Notes: a model not told the origin generated them from the letters alone. 64,000 nt of DNA from Bolinopsis microptera (GCF_026151205.1 NC_087077.1:11444983-11508982), one strand, 5' to 3'. Counted from the first letter of the stretch, positions 33,180 through 44,682 are shown. Made by a program: numbers and translations.

Positions 33180-35439
33180 TAACCGCAATCGTATTGTGGA
33201 AATATGAATTGTTCGATTTTTTACTACAACTATTGAAGTATAGGATCATATTTAGTATGGGATCATACTTAGTATTATATATAATAGAGGTTCAATGTAA
33301 TAAGAGTTGTATCTGAAAAATCTGCACATTTAATTCTATAATCCCAGCTATACTAAATACTTTGATAAATACGGTTTATCTTTAATGGCATATTATTAGA
33401 ACTTATATATATTTTGCCTAGCCCCTGCGTTCATGTTCTTTTCAGACAAACAAGTAAACTGGCAGCCACAATAAAAGCCAAATCGTTGAACCATTTAAAG
33501 ATTTAAGTCAAATGTGAAATGGATAGATTTTTCCCCTCACACATACCGAATTATTTGGGTTTAGTCTAACCAGTAAACAAAATAATGGGTATTGTAAGCT
33601 CATAGTTCCTTATGTGAGACATTTTGCCTGTTTATATTAAGTATTTACTACGAAGTAAATTAAACGTCGATCTACTTCAAACACAACTTCAAAACTACAA
33701 GCAGAAAGATCGGAATGAAGCATCATGTCGCTTTATAGTTATACATATTTCTGGAAAATATGCGGCAATCGGAGAATTTGTTGCTGAACTATTGTCTATA
33801 TTATGGAGCACCTGGTGCCCCGAGCACCATTAAGAAATATTTTAAGTTTTGATGATCGACCACGACAAAAATTACTATCAAGCAAAATTGCGGTGTGCAA
33901 TTACCATTATATTAGTATTATACAAAATGCGGCATGCTATTACAAACTTAGTGGAAACACCTACCAAATATTTCCACCGCCAGTGGCCGGATCCAACTTT
34001 GTAGGAGCGGAGCCTTGGATGCGGCGGGCACAAGCTCCCTTCAGGAGAAGTTCAGACACCACAACATCTCCCTGTCAGTCATGTCTGCACGTGACTTCAC
34101 AGCTGTTTCCGGCTTGCTTCATAATTTAACTTCACGTCTCGGTGTGAGGTTCTACAGTTTGTTACACTGCCCTTGTTTCGTGGTCAAGCTGGCTGCTCAT
34201 GTGGTACAGACAGACGGTATATAGTGTTTATAGTCTGTGCTGAGGGGTGTTAACTGCTTGTTATGGTCCGGGTATGTGATTATCCGTCCGGTAAGGGAGG
34301 ATATCGAGCCTAAACCAGGTGGTTAAGTGCCCTTGAGGCCTGGTTTGGTTATAATATAGCGGGGTGAAAAGGTGAAGTGTATCAAATGTTCAGATGTTAT
34401 TTAAGACTTAAGAGCAATGAAATTAAACCTTAAAAGTCCCCGCCCAGAATTAAATGATACAAACTCAATCTTCCAGACAGTGAACATCGTGTGGTTACTT
34501 TAGGAAGAACAAACTATATAAGCCTTAAATATATATTTAAGGCTCCTTGTGCCATGGCCTAATGAAGTTTTTGTTGTTGCTTGTTGAAATGATTTTAAAA
34601 TATCGTCGATCGCCATTCGGTGGGGAATGTTCCTGTACTGCCCATGATTCCTATTATTGTTTGAATTACAGGTCACTTTGAACTCTTAAAAACTGTTAAA
34701 AATCGTGAGGAAAATTTCGAGCCGTTGGTGGCTGTGGAACTTGACAGTTGACAAAGGGTGGGCCAGTCGGCCGATATATGAATCAATTTGCTACAACGAT
34801 GAAATTGATTATTTGCCTCATGCATGACACTTCACACTTTAAAAATGAACCTGGTAACAAATTTCTGCAGCCAAGGTGTTGACAAATAACCTATAGACAT
34901 GCAAGGTTCAGGTTATTTGACGTATACGGCCGGGGCCAGCGTTGACCAAGATTTACGCCCTTCATTGTTTTCATATTTGTAATTGTAGGATATAAAGTTT
35001 ATCAATTAGATGTACGTTGTACCGCAATGATATAATTACCAAATATCTATCACACGCCTGAAAGTGCTCAATCTAACAGTATCTATTAATTGTAGAATCT
35101 GATATGATTAATTTCACATTCCTTACTTTGTGTCACTCTCATTCGTCATCTTCATTATTCATGTCAAGCTCATGTTTAACACAGAAATTTAGCATTTGAT
35201 ATTATTGTTTGCATTTTTGCCACCATTCAAAAATAGATACCTTATAATCCATTAGCGTTGTGAAATCTGGAATCTGGAATGCTGATTAACCCGGTATGGG
35301 TTCAAAACTCAAAAGTGGTTACAGAAAAAATTTAAAAGAATCACTCAAAGCCACAACTATCTGAAACCAAAACAAATTCAGTAACAAACTCATGTTGCAT
35401 TTCTTTGCCCAAAAAAACGCAGCATGAGTTTGCTGTTTG
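33180..35439. other. Intergenic, with a possible gene remnant near 33975-34224
   Basis: Most is AT-rich and featureless. From about 33975 to 34224 base composition becomes coding-like, and the frame 34015-34224 reads SLQEKFRHHNISLSVMSARD and continues without matching any family I recognise. It could be an exon or a decayed gene piece; there is no convincing splice context. Confidence 0.35.
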
Positions 35440-37392
35440 TTAACATAACAAATTCCGAAAGTGCTTAAAATTCTTACCCGTGCAAAATTTTCCAGATTCC
35501 CAGATCACTTTGTCTCCATCCAGCTCACTCAAGATCAAATTCCCTCTGTTATTTAGTTCCAGCTTGGTTCCCCTGTTAACGCCACTAGTTTCTGCGTCCC
35601 ATATTGGATCTCCATTTGAATCATACACAACCATGTTTCCATCTGTCTGGATCAATAAGTACGGATCAATCACATCCTTCTTTTCAACCTCTGTTAATCT
35701 TATTTGTTTTCTTTTACAATGTACGACGAGGTTGCCATCTTCCTTTACTTTTAACTTAATGACTCCATTTAAAGACGTTAGGTTTTCATCAGTTCCTATC
35801 TTGACATTATCTCCATTTTGCGTGCACTGGTTTTGTTCACATGAACTTGGGAGCCCACAAAGTATTGTCCATATGCTCTCCGATGTTTTTAGGTCGTACA
35901 GCACCACTCGATCTTCTAGTGCTTCTAACTTTACCCCGTCTGAATGGCCTCCAGTGCCACTGGTCCAAGCTGGTCCAGCTGGAGAACCATCATCGGGTAA
36001 TTTAATGGCCAAGTTTCCATTTGCAAAGAAAGAAAGGTGGCCATTCAGTCCACCAGTTTTGCTCGACCAAGCCTCTTTCTCGTTGCATTCCATCACCAAA
36101 TTTCCAGAATATTCCATCTTTAACACGACATTTTCCATTGGGGAAACTAACTTTTCGCCCGCGTCTAGATAAAAATATATCGGTCTATCTGAATCGTGGA
36201 CCCAATCTCTGGTGCAGGATGAAACATCACATCGTTTCCTCTGACAGGCACCTTCGTCAGTCCCTTCTCCCGCACCCACAGTTCTACCATTTGGACAATT
36301 AGTGCAGGATGTAACTCCTCCTCCTTCGCTGTAAGTACTTTTAGGACAGGGCAGACAGTATATTCTGTCCACAAACTGACCTGGATCACAGTCACGTACG
36401 GTCTTCTTGTAGGCGATAATCTCCTTGGCCTGTATGCATGCTTGTTTGTCGTTATTTGCTGTTAGGTCTTTTTTTCTTAATTCCAGGACATCTCCGCAAG
36501 CTCTAGTGGATTGACATGATATTCGGTGATATTTGTCCAAGTCCTTTGAGAGAAAATCGTCTGTAGTTATATATCCACACGAGTACTTTGTGTACAATGT
36601 GCTGTCAATTACATATACTTCTGCTCCATCCATCCTTAATTCGTAGACTTTTTTACCGCCGAATGTGTATGGAACAACTATGACGGAGTCAATACAGGAC
36701 AGTTCTTCAAATGAACCTCTCCACCAGACATCATTACTTGGCTCTGGTCCAGCATCTGTACACTCACTGTGTGCACCCTTACTCCAGTCTCCATCGATTG
36801 CTTGAGAGGCAATTTCATTTCCATACACCGAACTGAGTGACACTTCCTCGAATTCCACCGTTTGGAGCTGTCCAAAAACCTTCACCTCAGAAAGTCCGTG
36901 TCCCCAGCTATCCTCGTCAGTTAATTTAACCATGTTTCCTACTTTCCCTCCACAGTCTATGGTGTAGGTCTGAGCCTCTTGGTTTTGGTTATCGCTATCT
37001 CCTTTAGTTGAGTCCTCGATCTTTCCACATAATCCAACTTCCTGTTCCACGTTGATTTCACTGTTGAAGAAGACATACACGGCAGTTCCCTTGATTCTGT
37101 CACTACAGCACGTGTCCAATCTATTTGTTATCTTCACTTCGTAGATAGTTCTTTCCCCGGAGAGATAGAGATTCAGGAAGTTTCCGGCAACGTCTTTGTC
37201 TTTAACGCTGTAAAAGGTTTGATAATCACCATCGTAAGCTTTGGAAGGCTGAAATTCCTTGCTTTGGTCAGGGTTTTTGTCTCTGTACCAACTCTTTGCT
37301 TTGGAATCGATAATTTCGATCTGCTCTACTGTACTTAAATTCTCAGTTACCACCAAACTTAGGTGGAAACCCAGGAAGAAGATAAACCTCAT
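35440..37392 (-). CDS. Secreted protein with two discoidin-like modules, a GCC2/GCC3 motif and two bulb-lectin modules
   Basis: A single long exon, 650 residues from the Met at 37392, chosen because it begins a signal peptide (MRFIFFLGFHLSLVVT); the frame is open to 37509. Residues about 21-176 and 180-332 look like galactose-binding/F5-8C-type modules (QPSKAYDGDYQTFYS; ASQAIDGDWSKGAH). Residues 335-383 form a cysteine cluster of GCC2/GCC3 type (CLPCPKSTYSEGGGVTSC). Residues about 405-512 and 524-636 are bulb-type lectin repeats with the DGN(L/M)V signature (EYSGNLVMECN, KEDGNLVVHCK, QTDGNMVVYDSNGDPIW). It is probably an extracellular carbohydrate-binding protein; the ligand is unknown. A good donor (GGGTAAGAAT) just before the stop, after SGKFCTG, leaves open that the gene continues into an unseen exon. 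Confidence 0.75.
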   Translation of the reverse strand: MRFIFFLGFHLSLVVTENLSTVEQIEIIDSKAKSWYRDKNPDQSKEFQPSKAYDGDYQTFYSVKDKDVAGNFLNLYLSGERTIYEVKITNRLDTCCSDRIKGTAVYVFFNSEINVEQEVGLCGKIEDSTKGDSDNQNQEAQTYTIDCGGKVGNMVKLTDEDSWGHGLSEVKVFGQLQTVEFEEVSLSSVYGNEIASQAIDGDWSKGAHSECTDAGPEPSNDVWWRGSFEELSCIDSVIVVPYTFGGKKVYELRMDGAEVYVIDSTLYTKYSCGYITTDDFLSKDLDKYHRISCQSTRACGDVLELRKKDLTANNDKQACIQAKEIIAYKKTVRDCDPGQFVDRIYCLPCPKSTYSEGGGVTSCTNCPNGRTVGAGEGTDEGACQRKRCDVSSCTRDWVHDSDRPIYFYLDAGEKLVSPMENVVLKMEYSGNLVMECNEKEAWSSKTGGLNGHLSFFANGNLAIKLPDDGSPAGPAWTSGTGGHSDGVKLEALEDRVVLYDLKTSESIWTILCGLPSSCEQNQCTQNGDNVKIGTDENLTSLNGVIKLKVKEDGNLVVHCKRKQIRLTEVEKKDVIDPYLLIQTDGNMVVYDSNGDPIWDAETSGVNRGTKLELNNRGNLILSELDGDKVIWESGKFCTGKNFKHFRNLLC

Positions 37393-37529
37393 ATTTAGCG
37401 TACTAATACATTTCCTTGCTAACCACGGCGAGCAAATATAAACGTGAAAGTAGAATTGAGCAGTTGAGAGAAATGAGCAGTTAAGAGGTAAGTATTTGAA
37501 TAAAGACACTGTTCAAAGCGCTTCGTGTG

Positions 37530-37700
37530 TTTAACTAATGCGTTGTTGTCTGCATCAGGCAGCTCTCCAGTGTGTCTCCCATGCTTTTACACGTTATACT
37601 GAGTATCCTAGGTTAGTTAACTAATGCGCTGTTGTCTGCAGCAGGCAGCTCTCCAGTGTGTCTCAAATGTTTTTACATGTTATATTTAGTATCCTAGGTT
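37530..37700. repeat. Direct duplication of about 86 bp
   Basis: Two adjacent copies start GTTAACTAATGCG (about 37530 and 37616); both contain GCAGCTCTCCAGTGTGTCTC and end ATCCTAGGTTA. They lie just upstream of the discoidin/lectin gene. Confidence 0.9.
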
Positions 37701-38125
37701 AACCCAACGACTAAGCTCGCTATTCTTGACGGCTAAAACTAATCTTTAGCTCAACATTTGAACACATCATTATGCTTGGTTATGGTAAAAAAATAAAAAC
37801 ATGGGTTGTAAAATCTTAAAATGTCCTTGTTGGGATTAGTCCATGCACCACGACACCACGAGTCACCAGTGATAAAACTCATTCTAGGTGAGTAGAAGGG
37901 TACAGTGTAACAAAGAGCCCCACAGCCCGGCCCGCTATGTGGACCGTGGGGGTGGGGGAGCAGAGGGGAGGGGAAATATTGGTAAAATGTTACGTTACTG
38001 TTAAAACCGATAAAACCGATAATTTTTCTGCTGAAGGAAAAAGCCAAAATGTTTTCCAAATTTCACAAAAAATAATTGTCGACTTTTATCACTGTTTATC
38101 AGTAATCTTGGTAAAGTACCACTTC

Positions 38126-38600
38126 CTTTCTCCTGAAAATATTAGAGCACCTGTTTTCTTCTCCGGCGAACAGTTGTGCACCAATTCTCCTCAAAATACT
38201 AGAGCACCAGTTTTCTTATCCTGAGAACAGGGGTGAACTTTCTCCAGAAAACAGTATAGCGCTAGTTTCCTTCTCCTGAGAACAGTAACGCACTAGTTCT
38301 TTTCAAAACAGTAGAGTACCGGTTCTCTTCTCCTGAGAAAAGTAGTGCACTAGTTCTCTTCAAAACAAGCTTCTCTTAAAGTCTTGAGAACAGTAGTGCA
38401 CTAGGTAGTTTTCTTCAAAACAGTAGAGCACCGGTTGCCTTCTCTTGAGAACAGTAGTGCACTAGTTTTCTTCAAAACAGTAGAGCACCGGTTGCCTTCT
38501 CCTGAGAACAGTAGTGTACTAGTTTTCTTCAAAACAGTAGAGCACCGGTTCCATTCTCCTGGGACCAGCAGAGCATAAATGATTCAGTGAAGAGTTTCCT
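38126..38600. repeat. Degenerate minisatellite, unit about 60-65 bp
   Basis: Tandem copies built from CTCCTGAGAACAGTAGTGCA, then CTAGTTTTCTTCAAAACAG and TAGAGCACCGGTTGCCTT. Eight or so copies with point changes and small deletions. Confidence 0.85.
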
Positions 38601-40362
38601 TCTCCTGTGGATAACTTGGAGCAACAGAATCCTTCTCCTGAAGACAAACCTTTTCTGGATTTCTACAGTTCCTACAGTTCTACAGTTCTATAGGTATAAA
38701 AATGTAAATAAACCTCTCAAGCTTACATCCAAGTAAACTACCTCTTCTATCATACTAGAAGACGTTTAGAACTGTTTCTTACATTACCTGGGAACACTGA
38801 ACAAAACCACTCATATTTCCTTCAAATTTCATTGTATTGTGGCAGTATTTTCGGTAATTTCTAGTGAATTTGTATACCGATAAAAATATATTTTATCTAG
38901 ATAAACAGATAATTACTTTTATAAACGAATTATCGGAGATAATTATCGGTTACGATTATTTGAGTGGATAGCCTAGTCCAGTTAAACATATTATCCACCA
39001 ATTATCCTCAGTCTATTACAGACCAGCCTTATTGCGATAACTGGATAACACACACACACTTGCTAGAGTCTAAAGGGTGGGGTGTGTACCGTACCTATTC
39101 AGAGTGAGATCACGGCCCACAAACTTCACTGATCCAGATAAGAAACTCTAAAGAGCTGATGCGCACTGTATATTTAACACGTACATACTCCATGTTAACA
39201 CGTGCACTGTATATTTAACACGTACATACTCCATGTTAACACGTGCCTATAATAATCCTTCTCTACCAGTACCAGGCTAAGTACCAGTCTATCAGAACTC
39301 TAATCTTAGCAATCGTAGCGGTGACCTAAGTGTTATCTGAAGAGTCTGCACGTTGTTCTGTTGTAGTTAGTGCATAACCATTGATATGCAGGGTACTTCC
39401 TACTGTAAGATTGTAGAGATTCACAGTTATCTTACAAGTGTTAGTGCAGACACCCTCCCTCAGTTCATAGGATTCATCTCTTTGTGTAGAGCATTAGTTT
39501 GAGTGTGTTACCATTATCACTATTAGTTGCGGCGTGCTGATTGATTGATTGAGTTTTTCGGTTATTTTTTGACAGATAACCATGGATAACGTGATGCGTA
39601 GTATACAGTAAGTTTAAAATTACAGATGAGATTTTCAACCGAATTGGAAATTAATTTGCCTGATCGCAATCTTCTTAATCCATTGTGCTGCAGGTTGATG
39701 TCTGTAACACTTGGGCTAACGGTTTTTCGAGACCGCACCTACACAATATTAATAAATCATCCTTCCTCAATTCTCAGCACATCCTAAATTCAATGATCCG
39801 TCTATTCTGATCTTTATTTTGTTATAGGTATAACAACCAGTAATTTTAATTAGGTTCGGCTATTTTCGGTCAAATTAAATTCTTTAAAAAGTCCTAGTTG
39901 GCACTTTGGTACCGATTACCGGGGTCGAATTACAGATCAAGGTGGCCGGAATTCGCAAAATTCCCATCAGGGCATATTTCGTCTCAACGTGGGAATGTAG
40001 AACAGCTGATAATGATAATAGTTCAACTCGATCGTGCTCGTTTTTCGGGAGAAGCGTATAGACATAGTTAATTCGTGACCTTCCTTTATTATACAAGACT
40101 AATTATTAGAATTTTAGATCCTTTTTGGACTCCTTTTACACCCTTTTTAGTTTATATGAGTATATGCGACCCTCTATAATTGTAGACCAACCTTTGTGAG
40201 AATACCAACAAGTTAAAACAAAAATTGTAACATTGAATAATGAAACAAATTCATGGCATCAATCTTCTAGTTCTAGCATATTCTTAAGTGTGAGCGTATT
40301 TGCAGGTTCCGTTGCTGGACCTCACTGTTCCACAGCCATCAGCGTCGGTAACCAATGCTGCT
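38601..40362. other. Intergenic; 41-bp duplication at 39165-39247
   Basis: Two adjacent copies of a 41-bp sequence starting GCACTGTATATTTAACACGT lie at about 39165-39247. A short possible first exon (ATGGATAACGTGATGCG, 39582-39609, followed by GTAAGT) is seen on the plus strand, but nothing identifiable follows. Otherwise no gene recognised. Confidence 0.5.
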
Positions 40363-40368
40363 TTTATT
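40363..40368 (-). terminator. AATAAA overlapping the cathepsin stop codon
   Basis: On the minus strand the stop TAA (40366-40364) lies within GAATAAAAG, so a canonical polyadenylation signal overlaps the end of the coding sequence. Whether it is used is not known. Confidence 0.45.
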
Positions 40369-41455
40369 CTTCAACAGAGACGTAGTCAGCATCGGTGTCG
40401 GTCTTTCCTGTTGATTTCAAGGTAGGTACCATTCCGTGTTTGTAGATCTGACAACCGTGATGTCCTCTGCCGGTGTAGAAGTATCCACCCCTTCCCCAAG
40501 CAGCACCCCAGGAGTTCTTCACGATCATAGCATCGCGAGTGTATCCTACAGCGGTGACAGCATGGTTTGCCCTCATTTTACAAGTGTTATCACGGATGAT
40601 ATTATCTTTGTATTTGAAGAAATCATCAGTGGCCTCGTATGCCACAGACACAGCACCAGAGTTCAGGGCACTGATCACATTGCTCTCTCCATCAGAGATA
40701 AACCTGCTTAAACCAATTTTGGCAGCCACGAGTCCGTTGTGAACTCTACTGTAAGAGCAGGCTCCATCTTTAGCCTTGTAGGGTACAGCAGCCAGAGTTG
40801 CAAGACGTCCGGTGTTCATGGAGTAGGCCCAAGCGTCGAAGTATAATCCTCCCTCGCATCCGTTTCTGTTGCTGTAGGTACAGTCGAGGTACTCTTGCTC
40901 AGCGAACTGCTTCATTTTTCCGGTCTGGATAGCATAGTTGGTCTCAACAGCTGCGACAGCAGAGAAAGCCCAGCAAGATCCACATTTACCCTGGTGCTTA
41001 ACTGCTGCAACTTTGCCTTCGTTCCTCCAGTCCTTGGTGGAGGCAGCAGGGACAGAAGACAGGACAAGTTCTTCTTCAGGAACCGGGGCAGAGAGGGAAA
41101 TGTTCAGTCCGAGGTGCTGTTGTTTCTCAGCAACTGTCATGGCTGTGAACTGGTTGATTCCTGGAGAAGTTAGGTTGTTAGTGCTACAAGGGTGTTACAA
41201 ATTGTAAGTGCTACTTTTCAAAATGAGATGTTTATCTGAGACCCACTCGTGTTCCTTGTTGAGCCTGACGATCTGCTTCAGATCGTTCCTGAACAGCCTC
41301 AGTCTCATAGGTCTTTCAGAGAGAAAGAAAGCCTTGCCAAAGTTAACTGTGAACTTATTGAACAAGTTTTTGAGTTATCCAGGAGATTGAAGAACGTGCT
41401 CGTAGTCGATCGAAGCGGCGAGGCCAGCTAGGGTCAGGAAAATTAGAACCTTCAT
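40364..41455 (-). pseudogene. Cathepsin L-like cysteine protease (papain family C1) with an in-frame stop in the propeptide
   Basis: The 3' exon (41160-40364) holds a complete mature protease: VKHQGKCGSCWAFS with the oxyanion Gln and catalytic Cys, NHAVTAVGY with the His, and KNSWGAAWGRGGYF with the Asn. It also has a propeptide end (GINQFTAM) and a short extra tail. Upstream, 41455 starts MKVLIFLTLAGLAASID (signal peptide), and the same frame continues into an I29-type inhibitor segment (FNKFTVNFGKAF, MRLRLFRNDLKQI). Codon 27 (41377-41375), between these, is TAA. A C-to-T change from CAA would explain it. The junction with the 3' exon is also unclear: no strong donor gives the required phase. 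Family members are lysosomal or secreted proteases activated by propeptide removal. Call: recently disabled gene, allele, or sequencing error. Confidence 0.75.
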
Positions 41456-41503
41456 GTTGAGATGATATGTCGAATAGTGGTGAAGTAGAAGAGATGGAGG
41501 GGG

Positions 41504-41511
41504 TATTTATA
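41504..41511 (-). promoter_or_regulatory. TATA box of the cathepsin L-like gene
   Basis: TATAAATA on the minus strand lies about 50 bp upstream of the start codon at 41455, which would place initiation near 41480 with a leader of about 20-25 nt. Confidence 0.65.
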
Positions 41512-42181
41512 CTGAGCTCACGCAGTCAGGGTGCTCGTGGCAGATGGTGTGCGTCTATTGTTTTTAGTGTTACTTCCAGTTTTTAGCTCCTTCAAACTGC
41601 ATTAGGCACAGCCTCCTTTTGAAGAAACCTTCTCTTTGTTCAATATGATTTAATTTAGACCGAGTCTCCTTTTCAAAAAACTTTATCTTCATTGAATATG
41701 ATTTGATTTGTACTATCTTTGAGGATTTCATAGTTGCAAATCTTTTGTTCTTAACAATATTGGGGCTTGACTAGTTGATCAAGTGCCACAAAGAGTTATT
41801 AAAAAGTCTCACTTAGTCCTGAAAATTTCGATCAATAACGTTATGGTAGTTTAAAGGCAAAATAATGGTATTGGCCATCGATCACATTTTTGATTTTTGA
41901 TATATTTTCCAATTTAAGGCCGAAATAGGCCTCTGAAAAGTGAAATGATTTTGAAAAGCAATGACCCAATTTCTTACTGATAAATGTAATCAATTATACC
42001 TAAATTGATAATTATACCTAAATGTATAATTATAACACCTTGATCGTGTGCAGAAGTTTTTTTCATTCTACACGATTTTAGCTCTTTTATCTATAAAATT
42101 CCGCATTACTAATTACTTAAGCAATGAATTTAAATCTCCCACCACTTCGATTACTATATTTCTAACAGACCCCTCTGCAGA
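41512..42181. other. Intergenic between divergent cathepsin and SOUL gene B
   Basis: AT-rich, with a short duplicated ATTATACCTAAATTGAT-type stretch near 41994-42040. Immediately before the SOUL gene B start is CCCCTCTGCAG, which may be a 3' splice site of a leader exon. Confidence 0.4.
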
Positions 42182-44682
42182 ATGTTTCTGCTACTGATAA
42201 TATGCACGCTGGCTGGAAAGTACAAGGTTAGTCAGGCCCTAAATGCTGACCCTAACATCGACCTTATTGAGATTCAAGACTTCCAAACCCTACCAAACAT
42301 CTGCAACGGCAAAGAGTGCCCCAAGTAAGTATTCTTATCGTGGTAGTGAGTCTGTACTGGTATATTTACGTGGTTTATAATTTGTATTGTCAAGATATGC
42401 ACTTTGTAACAGTCACTATTTCAAAGTATTCAAAGTTTAGGTAGTGAAAGTAGTCTCACAATATTACATTGATCTTCTGATTCCTCTACAACTCACAAAA
42501 AATCCACCTGATCAATGATCGTGAGTGGAATTAATAGAAAATTAAATTGCTCTCGCCGTTTCATGATTTGTAACCGAGTATGTGGTACAATTTGTCTCAT
42601 CGTTCAGACAAATTGAAGCACATACTCGGTTACAAATATTGAATCGGATAGTATCAGGTCAATCAATTTTTCTTCATTTGAGTGGGTCAAATTTAATTTT
42701 TGGGTCAAATTTAATCTTGTCCTGGCGATGGTGTAAAATGTAATTTCGTATCTCTTATATGTTTTAAAACAAATCCCCCTCCAAACATGTAATGAGTTCT
42801 CCGTTCGAATCATTACAAAAGTACAAAGTCGAACAAACGAAATCGAATCTAGCCCACTATAATTTTCTCAGTTATGTAATAAACGTGGCAAGCTAATAAA
42901 CAAAATTTCAAATATTTGTCAGGTATTCAGGTGTGGACGATGTGCGACTTCCCTCCTCAGTAAAAATGAGGGACTATCCGGAAATGAACTGGATCTCATC
43001 AAGCAGGTTAATTATCAGTCTTTGTTAGTCATTCGTTAACAGCATTATGAAACCAATAACACCGATTGCATTTGGCGAAAACTGAAAACTTTTTTTTTGT
43101 GTTAATTACTAATCGGTAATCTGAATCAGTCGATTAACTAGTCAGTCCAACTAATCGACTGAAAAACATCGAACTGCAAATATGTTCTCCAATCCCTTTC
43201 ATGGCAAAACTGAGGTAACAGCTGTATATCCCGCCAGATACGAGCCAGTTGATAATAGTTGTTTGGAGGGCTCTAAAGCCATGGTTGAATACTACGAGGA
43301 ACTCTACAAGTGAGTCAGTCTGTCAGTTTATACTCTAGTTTAATCATAATCTTGGAAATGCTGCTTTTACCAAATTTCAAATTTGGTGAAATGCTGGCTG
43401 TGCGGTTCCAATAAGATACCCCTAAATCTGACCATACATTAGTAACCTGATCAGTGACACTCTACTTAAAATGCATAGAATGTGCTAATTTGTGTCTGGA
43501 TTCCTCCTCTGTCATGTGTAAAACATATATTATGAGTTATTCCCAGCATCAAGTACATATGTGCGTGATCTTGAAGTGATTCAAGATGTCAGTCTCCAGA
43601 AGCAATCGAGGACTCGGAATGTGACGAGACTTTATCTTAAACGGGCTTTATGTTTCACCCACACTTTCCCCGCCTATCTATAGAGCTGTAGTCTATACTT
43701 GTCTAGTAATTAGTTTATCAGATAATATCTCCAAACTTCAAGACAAGGTATCATACTCTTCATCAAAACTTACCTTCCAAATCTGTCGAGTTAACACCCT
43801 TATAGCTTTATGATAAAGTCATAAACTTACACTCTCAAATTCTTCAGTTACTTCAAGGGAGTGAACACTATGGGTCTGCTTATGGAGAGGACTGTGCCTA
43901 TCAGAATTATCGGGCAAATTGATCCCGATACTGAAAAAGTCGTCGTAAGTTCTTATTGTACCTCAACACTTTAAGCAATCGCGCTGTAAATTAAAATGCC
44001 TATCATGACTATTAATAGTATATATTAATATAAGTTAATATATTATTAATGTAAATGTTAGGTGTAATATTAATTTGGGTACTATGTTACGAGGATATTT
44101 TGTTTATGATATGGCTGGATTTTTTCATGGCATTTTCTTTTTACGGAGTTGAGCAAATTGTAGCTAAAAGTCTTATCCTCAGTATTGCCACCTGATGTTC
44201 TTCATCCCTGATATGTACTCCGTTAACGCTCCCGCCCCCCTTTCTGTTGGGATATTTGTGGGGCACAACTGGGAGAAGCGATGTTACGTGGTTGCTATCC
44301 ATGGTAACTACAGTTGGAAACGTGCCATGAAGATTCACAAGGTAATGAGATTGCGGGACTGTTTCAAACCTTTTAGAACCAATAGTTTTACACATTGAGA
44401 TATTGATCAAGACCGAAAACGTTATGTAGACCTACAAATTGTAGATTATTAGTTTTATTCAATTAAATTATTTTATAGACACTCAAGACAGCATATCCCG
44501 TTGTTCGATGATGTATATATTTTGAAATCTCGCAGGTTTTGAACAGCTTCCTGATAAGAAAGCAGGTGACCGGAGTTTCTGTGACCGAGCTTATACTTGA
44601 TATCTACAGTGGTTACGGGGTTCCCAATTCCAAGAAATACAGTGAGCTGCTTCTCTGCATGAAGGTCGACGAATTTTATTGA
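42182..44682 (+). CDS. Secreted SOUL/HEBP-family heme-binding-like protein, gene B, six exons
   Basis: Exons 42182-42324, 42923-43006, 43238-43309, 43848-43944, 44183-44341 and 44536-44682 give 233 residues, about the same as gene A. The N terminus MFLLLIICTLAG is hydrophobic, a likely signal peptide. Conserved segments: VKMRDYPEMNWISS, LYNYFKGVNTMGLLMERTVPI, LMFFIPDMYSVNAPAPLS, CYVVAIHGNYSW, and LDIYSGYGVPNSKKYSELLL. These fit the SOUL barrel, including the counterpart of the C-terminal YYTAGYNSP strand. All junctions are GT-AG. Compared with gene A, exons 2 and 3 here correspond to one exon there, so one intron was gained or lost after duplication. Heme or tetrapyrrole binding is inferred from the family; the ligand-contacting residues are not established for such proteins. 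The function of secretion is unknown. Confidence 0.87.
42566..42637. repeat. Near-perfect 72-nt hairpin in SOUL gene B intron 1
   Basis: The left arm ATTTGTAACCGAGTATGTG, then GTACAATTTGTCT, pairs with AGACAAATTGAAG, then CACATACTCGGTTACAAAT. The stem is about 32 bp with one three-base mismatch and an 8-nt loop (CATCGTTC). It could be a microRNA-type precursor or a tiny inverted-repeat insertion. Confidence 0.8.

Noticed and set aside
39582-39609. Short first coding exon on the plus strand (MDNVMRSI then GTAAGT)
   Set aside because: No downstream exon could be tied to it; SOUL gene B already has its own signal-peptide start.
40436-41207. Several plus-strand frames over the cathepsin gene
   Set aside because: Antisense shadows of the protease coding sequence.
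41330-41420. A small intron that would remove the cathepsin stop codon
   Set aside because: The only possible GT-AG pair (GTTCTT to AATAAG, 42 bp) has poor sites and would delete part of the conserved propeptide helix.
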